Assembly: GCA_003484865.1 (NCBI GenBank)
Contig: DMZT01000486.1
Coordinates: 1 to 18,805 of the forward strand
Length of the DNA: 18,805 nucleotides
Direction of reading: 5' to 3'
Source: Stenotrophomonas sp.
GTDB lineage: Bacteria > Pseudomonadota > Gammaproteobacteria > Xanthomonadales > Xanthomonadaceae
In this document: positions 14,062 through 18,805 of the stretch, one piece after another
Layout: each line of letters opens with the position of its first letter
Numbering within the stretch: position 1 is the first letter of the stretch
Translations under genes and position numbers: made by a program
The notes under the pieces: model-generated
Seen by the model: only the letters and a program-made list of their open reading frames with translations
Told to the model about the DNA's origin: nothing
The model's database searches: none

Positions 14062-14925
14062 ATGACGCTTCCCAGCACGCCCCCCGACTCCAGACGTTCG
14101 TTCGAGAATGCACCGACCCGCTCGCTGGAGGTCGATGGCACCCGTTTCGCGTACCGCGAACTGGGGCCGCAGCACGGCTCCCCGCTGGTCATGCTCAACC
14201 ACTGGGGCGCGGTGCTCGACAACTTCGACCCGCACATCGTGGATGGCCTGGCCAGCAGGCATCGCGTCATCGCCATCGACTACCGTGGCATTGGAGGATC
14301 AGGTGGCAAAGCACCGGTAACCGTCGCGGAAATGGCGCAGGACACCATCGCGCTGATTCGCACGATGGGCTTGGGCAGCGTCGATCTGCTCGGCTTCTCG
14401 CTCGGCGGTTTCGTTGCGCAGCAGGTGGTGCTGGACGCGCCCGACCTGGTGCGTCGGCTCATCCTGACCGGTACCGGGCCAGCGGGTGGCCGCGGTATCG
14501 ACCGGGTGGGCCGCGTGTCCTGGCCCTTGATCCTCAAGGGCCTGCTGACGCGGCGCGATCCCAAGTACTACCTGTTCTTCACCGCCAGCGCCCGCAGCCG
14601 ACAGGCGGCCACCGCATTCCTGCAACGGTTGAAGGAACGCACGAATGATCGCGACAGGCCAGCCTCACCCGGCGCGTTCCTGCGGCAACTGAAGGCGATC
14701 ACCGCGTGGGGCAGGCAATCGCCCCAGGACCTGGGCGACATCCGTATCCCGGTGCTCATCGCGAATGGGGACAGCGACATCATGGTCCCCACGCCCAACA
14801 GTGGCGATCTGGCCCACCGCATTCCCGATGCAACGCTGGTCCTCTACGACGACGCCGGTCATGGCGGGATATTCCAGTATCACGACGAGTTCGTTCGGGA
14901 CGCGCTAGCGTTCCTCGATAACTGA
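14062..14925 (+). CDS. Alpha/beta-hydrolase fold enzyme
   Basis: The 287-residue cytosolic protein has the nucleophile elbow GFSLGG (Ser113) after the RTMGLGSVDLL strand. The oxyanion-side motif LNHWG (45-49) replaces the more common HG. The acid is likely Asp238 in NGDSDIMVP, and the catalytic His is His266 in AGHGG. It resembles the esterase/haloperoxidase-like alpha/beta hydrolases that often sit beside SDR and MDR genes under TetR control. Spacing is 26 bp from the SDR and 63 bp to the MDR. AGG lies nine bases upstream of the ATG. The substrate is unknown; ester or lactone hydrolysis is the general expectation. Confidence 0.9.
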   Translation: MTLPSTPPDSRRSFENAPTRSLEVDGTRFAYRELGPQHGSPLVMLNHWGAVLDNFDPHIVDGLASRHRVIAIDYRGIGGSGGKAPVTVAEMAQDTIALIRTMGLGSVDLLGFSLGGFVAQQVVLDAPDLVRRLILTGTGPAGGRGIDRVGRVSWPLILKGLLTRRDPKYYLFFTASARSRQAATAFLQRLKERTNDRDRPASPGAFLRQLKAITAWGRQSPQDLGDIRIPVLIANGDSDIMVPTPNSGDLAHRIPDATLVLYDDAGHGGIFQYHDEFVRDALAFLDN

Positions 14926-14988
14926 TGCGCCCACCACGTTCCCTGCCCCGCAGCCTGACGGCAACCCTCCACCAGAGACACACCGCCC

Positions 14989-15990
14989 ATGAAAGCCTTC
15001 CTCGTCGACCGTTATGGCAAAAAAGAGACCGGCCGCATCGGCGACGCCCCACAGCCTCCGCTGCGCGATGACGATGTGCTCATCCGCGTGCACGCGGCCA
15101 GCGTCAATGCGCTGGACACCAAGATACGCACCGGGGAGTTCAAGCTGATCCTGCCTTATCGCCTGCCGCTGATTCTTGGCAACGATATGGCCGGCACGGT
15201 GGTAAGTGTCGGTGCCGGGGTGCACCACTTCAACCCCGGCGATGAGGTGTATGCGCGTCCCGACGATGATCGCATCGGCACGTTCGCCGAATTCATTGCG
15301 GTCAATGCTGCCTCGGTGGCGCTCAAACCCGGCAACCTCACCATGGTGGAGGCCGCCTCGCTGCCCCTGGTCGCGCTGACCGCATGGCAGGCACTGGTCG
15401 AAACCGCCCAGCTCAAAGCCGGGCAGAAGGTCTTCATCCAGGCCGGCTCCGGCGGCGTCGGGACGGTGGCGATCCAGCTGGCCAAGCATCTGGGCGCCTT
15501 CGTGGCCACCACCACCAGTACCGCCAACGTCGCGTGGGTGAAGGATCTCGGCGCAGACGTCGTCATTGATTACAAACAGCAGGATTTCGCGACGGAACTG
15601 CGCGACTACGATGTGGTGCTCAACAGCCTCGGCAAGGATGAACTGACCCGCTCGCTGCAGATCCTCAGGCCGGGCGGGCATCTCATTTCGATCTCGGGGC
15701 CACCCACGCCCGCGTTTGCCAGTGCGCGCGCGCTGGCCTGGCCGCTCAAGCAGGTCATGCGCCTGCTCAGCCATGGCATCCGCAGCAAGGCCAAGCAGAA
15801 GGGCGTGACGTACACCTTCGTGTTCATGCGGGCCAGCGGCCAGCAGTTGAGCGAGATCACCTCGCTGGTGGAGGCTGGTGCGATCCGTCCGGTCATCGAC
15901 CGGGTCTTCCCGTTCCAGCAGACCCAAGGCGCCCTGGCCCACGTTGAGAGCGGCCGGGCCAAGGGCAAGGTGATGGTGGAGATGCGGTAG
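14989..15990 (+). CDS. Zinc-free MDR NADP-dependent oxidoreductase (quinone oxidoreductase-like)
   Basis: The 333-residue cytosolic enzyme has the MDR N-terminal GroES fold (VHAASVNALDTKIRTG, PLILGNDMAGTV, GDEVYAR) and the NADPH-binding AGSGGVGTVAIQLAK (152-166), with GADVVIDY later. Zinc-ligand cysteines are absent, as in QOR/crotonyl-CoA-type enzymes. It is last in the cassette and converges with the HExxH gene (24 bp). Its leader carries AGAGACACACC, as does the SDR's. Probably reduces quinones or enals with NADPH and so complements the OYE. A second MDR (2156-3142) in this window is not closely similar. Confidence 0.92.
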   Translation: MKAFLVDRYGKKETGRIGDAPQPPLRDDDVLIRVHAASVNALDTKIRTGEFKLILPYRLPLILGNDMAGTVVSVGAGVHHFNPGDEVYARPDDDRIGTFAEFIAVNAASVALKPGNLTMVEAASLPLVALTAWQALVETAQLKAGQKVFIQAGSGGVGTVAIQLAKHLGAFVATTTSTANVAWVKDLGADVVIDYKQQDFATELRDYDVVLNSLGKDELTRSLQILRPGGHLISISGPPTPAFASARALAWPLKQVMRLLSHGIRSKAKQKGVTYTFVFMRASGQQLSEITSLVEAGAIRPVIDRVFPFQQTQGALAHVESGRAKGKVMVEMR

Positions 15991-16014
15991 GTCGCAGACG
16001 ATCCAGCACCTCTT

Positions 16015-17337
16015 CTACCTGCGGTTACCGTCTTCCTTCCGGCGCGTCAGACGCCACCCGTCAGAGTCCCTCTCCAGTTGCCAGCCCTCGCTGAGAGCGA
16101 GGCTCCAGCCTGGTCCTGTCCAGTTCGAGGCACCACCAGCAAGCGCGCCGCCGCCCAAGGTCACGAGCCTCCAGTCTTTCGACAGCAACGCACCAGATTC
16201 CGCCGTCAGCTCGCCCCATTCGTCGCGCACCGTCAGCGGCGTATAGACCGTTCCCACCTCGCCCAGCGGAAAGAGCGTGCGCGGATCGAACGACGCGGAG
16301 GGCTTGCTCAGTGGCAGCCGAACGGCATCGCTTCCGAGGAACCGTTCGCGATACACAGCACTGCGTTGCGCCCGGATCGCGGCGCGCTCCTGCTCCTGCG
16401 CACGCACCTCGTCCATCCCATAACCGCGCCCGATATCCTCGAGATCGGACGCGCTGGGCGGCATACCGAGTTGATCGGCCAGCAGCCCGGGCAGGTCGGA
16501 CGTGGTCGACAGTCCGCTGCGCCAGCCCGGGGACCAACGATCCAGCAGAACGCCGTACGCCGGCCCGGTCACGTACGCCGCCGAGCGGACATAGCTTGCC
16601 GAGGCATCTGCCGCAGCCAGCGACCTCACCAACGCGGGCAGCACACTCTCTCCGTTGGCAGCGGCCGCCACCTTGCGGCCTGTGTACTCGGCAAGGCCCT
16701 CGTTGCGTTCAACCTTCGCCTCTTCGGCGAGCGCGCGGGCGCCCGACGCCACCTCGCCAGATCGAAGCGCCCGGAACCGCAACGCGGCCGCGATATGCCT
16801 TCGGCGATCGCCATCATCGGTCGCGGACAGCGCCTGCCCGAGCGCACGCAGCTCCAATCGCACTGCCGTTCGGCCACTCTCGTCATCCAGATGCGCTGTA
16901 TCGCCTTCAGACGCCGAGAGTCCAAGCGCTGTCTGCACGCAGTGCCATTGTTCATGCCAGAACAGGGTCGCGAGTCCGTCGTTGTCCACGGGCAGAGGCA
17001 GCACCAACAGCACGTTGGAGGTGCCGTCGATGTCGATGCAGGTGTTCGCGGGCGGTTGATCCTTGCGCAGCGCAACAGACTCCACACCGCCAGTGACGGC
17101 ATTCAAACGCCAACGTGTTCCGGTGGTGCGGTCATGCAGCACCACGGGCGCATCCAACGGCGTTCCCCACAATGTCTCTGCTGCCTGCGTCGAGGCGGGC
17201 GCCTGCGCGACGGCCGCTACGCGGTGGAGCGCCACCTCCAATCCGCTGGGCAGCGCCTCGGTCGCTGCTGCAAACGTCGTCAAGCCGACAGCGGAAAACG
17301 CAGCGGCGAGGAAAGTGGGCATGGATATCCTTATCAT
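16015..17337 (-). CDS. Secreted HExxH-motif protein, putative zinc metallopeptidase of unknown family
   Basis: The 440-residue product has a signal peptide (MIRISMPTFLAAAFSAVGLT plus TFA, cleavage near 25). At 128-132 lies FW-HEQWH-CVQTALG, a complete HExxH zinc motif, preceded by a strand (TSNVLLVLPLPVDND). About 80 residues later comes VERNEGLAEYTGR (209-221), whose Glu213 or Glu217 could be the third ligand of a gluzincin; the EGLAEYTG pattern recurs in similar uncharacterised proteins I recall. The C-terminal third is beta-rich and lacks recognisable domains. The ATG at 17337 is preferred over an in-frame GTG at 17346 because AAGGAG is 11 bases before the ATG but only two before the GTG. 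Cys100 and Cys133 are the only mature cysteines. The peptidase activity is predicted, not proven. Confidence 0.8.
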   Translation of the reverse strand: MIRISMPTFLAAAFSAVGLTTFAAATEALPSGLEVALHRVAAVAQAPASTQAAETLWGTPLDAPVVLHDRTTGTRWRLNAVTGGVESVALRKDQPPANTCIDIDGTSNVLLVLPLPVDNDGLATLFWHEQWHCVQTALGLSASEGDTAHLDDESGRTAVRLELRALGQALSATDDGDRRRHIAAALRFRALRSGEVASGARALAEEAKVERNEGLAEYTGRKVAAAANGESVLPALVRSLAAADASASYVRSAAYVTGPAYGVLLDRWSPGWRSGLSTTSDLPGLLADQLGMPPSASDLEDIGRGYGMDEVRAQEQERAAIRAQRSAVYRERFLGSDAVRLPLSKPSASFDPRTLFPLGEVGTVYTPLTVRDEWGELTAESGALLSKDWRLVTLGGGALAGGASNWTGPGWSLALSEGWQLERDSDGWRLTRRKEDGNRR

Positions 17338-17398
17338 TGCAGGCACGTCTCCTTGACGATCCGATGGCAGGTTTCAGGCCGATTCTAAGCCATACGGG

Positions 17399-18010
17399 TC
17401 ACTGCCCGAAGGCGTCATAGGCCCGCACAAAAAGCGCGACGGTTGCACCGCACTCGGCCATGGGCCTTGCCCCACCAGGCAGGCCATGCCCTGCAAGGAG
17501 GAGCGTGAGGAACTTCTCGCCGTCACCGGCATTGCTCGCGCGGACTGAAGCCTTCGCAAACGCTTGCTCCGCACACGTGAGATACGGCTCCAGCATCGCG
17601 TTCCAATGTTCGATGTAGACCTCACTGGCGTAAATGGACCGCGACAACGAGGCGCAGAATGCCCGACAGGAAGCATCTGCCGCCAGTCGTCCGATACCAC
17701 TACTGATGCGCATCAGCGCGTCGCCCAGGCCTGCCGTTCCCTGCATGTCGGGCTTACCCGACGCCATCGCTGCGAGATGGCTGTCCATGACCGCCTTGTA
17801 GAGGCGCTCTTTGTCACGATAATGCGCGTAGATCGTGACCTTGGTGACGCCACAGACAGCAGCGATGCGCCTCATCGTTGCGCCCTCAAACCCTTCCTCT
17901 GCGAACACGGTAGCGGCCGCGTCCAGGATGCACCGTCGGCTCTGCGCCCTGGCATTCTCCCAGCGCAGCGTGGTTTTGCTTGCGAAGGAGCTTGAGGCAG
18001 CCGCGTTCAT
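17399..18010 (-). CDS. TetR-family regulator translationally coupled to a FabF-like gene
   Basis: The 203-residue protein has the TetR HTH: RRCILDAAATVFAEEGFEGA, TMRRIAAVCGVTKVTIYAHY and RDKERLYKAV (about 25-74). The remaining helical domain resembles the TetR_C AefR-like group with an Ala/Ser-rich SRAFCASLSRSIYASEVYIE segment. Its ATG (18010-18008) overlaps the FabF-like TGA (18009-18007) as ATGA, so the two are co-transcribed and probably translationally coupled. A regulator downstream of a ketosynthase could sense fatty-acyl or polyketide-type products, but no ligand is visible. The promoter lies beyond the window. Confidence 0.92.
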   Translation of the reverse strand: MNAAASSSFASKTTLRWENARAQSRRCILDAAATVFAEEGFEGATMRRIAAVCGVTKVTIYAHYRDKERLYKAVMDSHLAAMASGKPDMQGTAGLGDALMRISSGIGRLAADASCRAFCASLSRSIYASEVYIEHWNAMLEPYLTCAEQAFAKASVRASNAGDGEKFLTLLLAGHGLPGGARPMAECGATVALFVRAYDAFGQ

Positions 18011-18805
18011 AGGCGTCGGAACAGCACACTGGCATTGACGCCGCCAAACCCAAACCCGTTGCTCAGGGCAAATTCGATATCTGCCTTCTGTGGCTGACCG
18101 GCGACGATTGAGAGCCCTTCTGCCAGCGCGTCAGGATGTTCGAGATTGAGGGTCGCGGGCGCAACCTGATCACGCAGGGCAAGAACGGTGAAGATGGCCT
18201 CAATGCCGCCAGCCGCTCCGAGCAGGTGGCCCGTGCTGGACTTGGTGGCAGAGATCAGCAGATCGGAGCGGGAACCAAACAGCGCCCGCATCGACGCGAG
18301 CTCTGCCCGATCACCGACCTGCGTAGAGGTCGCATGCGCATTGATGTGATCCACCTGCGCCGGCGTGATGCCCGCCTGCGCCAGCGCAATCTCCATCGCC
18401 CGCCGCGCGCCACTGCCGTCGTCGGGACCGGCCGTCAGATGGTAGGCATCAGAGGTTGTGCCGTAGCCAACCAGTTCGGCAAGCGGCTTGGCCCCACGCG
18501 CCAGGGCGTGGTCCAGCCGCTCAATGACCAGCAACCCTGCCCCTTCCGACATGACGAACCCGTCCCGCTGCGCATCGAAGGGGCGAGACGCTGCTTGTGG
18601 GGTGTCATTGAAAGAGGTACTCAACGCCTTGGCCGCCGCGAAGCCCCCCAGGCTGACCCGGTGCATCGCGGCCTCCGCCCCACCGCACAGCGCGATGTCC
18701 GCCTCTCCGGCCCGGATGAGGCGCGCTGCGTCGCCGATCGCCTGGACGCCCGCTGCGCACGCCGTCACGGGCGCGCCCTGCGGTCCCTTGAACCCGTAGC
18801 GGATC
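18007..18805 (-). CDS. FabF-like beta-ketoacyl-ACP synthase, C-terminal two-thirds
   Basis: The 5' part lies outside the window; about 265 residues remain. The catalytic triad of condensing enzymes is present: Cys in VTACAAG, His in NAHATST, and His in STGHLLGAAGGIEA. The ends GFGFGGVNASVLF match the FabF fold, where E. coli FabF has GFGGTNGSLIF. NAHATST in place of NAHGTST, together with the coupled TetR gene, suggests a specialised paralogue and not necessarily the housekeeping FabF. It catalyses decarboxylative condensation of malonyl-ACP with acyl-ACP in fatty-acid or related synthesis. The missing N-terminus and the operon upstream would decide its role. Confidence 0.9.
   Translation of the reverse strand, partial: IRYGFKGPQGAPVTACAAGVQAIGDAARLIRAGEADIALCGGAEAAMHRVSLGGFAAAKALSTSFNDTPQAASRPFDAQRDGFVMSEGAGLLVIERLDHALARGAKPLAELVGYGTTSDAYHLTAGPDDGSGARRAMEIALAQAGITPAQVDHINAHATSTQVGDRAELASMRALFGSRSDLLISATKSSTGHLLGAAGGIEAIFTVLALRDQVAPATLNLEHPDALAEGLSIVAGQPQKADIEFALSNGFGFGGVNASVLFRRL

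Noticed and set aside
16078..17388. A 436-codon plus-strand frame opposite the HExxH gene
   Set aside because: Arg/His/Gln-rich shadow without any domain; the minus strand encodes a signal peptide and the HExxH motif.
1..18805. Search for tRNA, rRNA, CRISPR arrays, insertion sequences and phage genes
   Set aside because: No regularly spaced repeats, transposase motifs or tRNA-like cloverleaf arms were recognised by eye; structural RNA could still be missed without computation.

Overview
The window is GC-rich, gene-dense bacterial chromosome with short intergenic gaps. The gene content (YggS, an AcuI/YhdH reductase, an LprI-like protein, an alanine-zipper lipoprotein, several TetR/MarR-controlled redox genes) and the frequently weak Shine-Dalgarno sequences fit a gammaproteobacterium of the Xanthomonadaceae/Lysobacteraceae type (Stenotrophomonas, Xanthomonas or a relative). 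This placement is an inference from gene content. No rRNA, tRNA, CRISPR array, insertion sequence or prophage gene was seen.

Layout. 1-480: the 3' end of a yggS-type gene, a 40-codon ORF overlapping its stop, and a 38-residue Lys-rich protein. 480-835: a degraded AraC-type DNA-binding domain, then an apparently leaderless promoter for a ClC H+/Cl- exchanger (835-2142). 2156-3705 (minus): an acryloyl-CoA-reductase-like AcuI/YhdH enzyme and a secreted LprI/DUF1311 protein. 3751-6289: a frameshifted TetR C-terminal remnant, an intact TetR repressor, a twin-palindrome operator, and a divergent DHA2-family efflux pump. 6297-7808 (minus): a membrane-anchored unknown protein and a secreted trypsin-like protease. 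7878-9896: a MarR regulator divergent from an FAD aromatic-type monooxygenase, with two mirrored operator-like sites. 9910-11016 (minus): an L,D-transpeptidase and an Lpp-like alanine-zipper lipoprotein, separated by a perfect 18-bp hairpin. 11330-15990: a TetR gene divergent from a four-gene cassette (old yellow enzyme, SDR, alpha/beta hydrolase, quinone-oxidoreductase-like MDR). 16015-18805 (minus): a secreted HExxH protein of unknown family, then a TetR gene translationally coupled to the end of a FabF-like ketosynthase that runs off the window.

How they work together. Three local regulator-plus-target modules (TetR/efflux pump, MarR/flavin monooxygenase, TetR/OYE cassette) look like separate chemical-defence circuits: export, hydroxylation, and reduction of electrophiles. 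Around them are envelope and periplasmic genes (L,D-transpeptidase, lipoprotein, protease, LprI-like, HExxH protein). I see no convincing wholly new multi-gene system. The best leads are the secreted HExxH protein, the compact operator architectures, and the L,D-transpeptidase whose signal peptide appears to begin at a non-canonical ATC codon.
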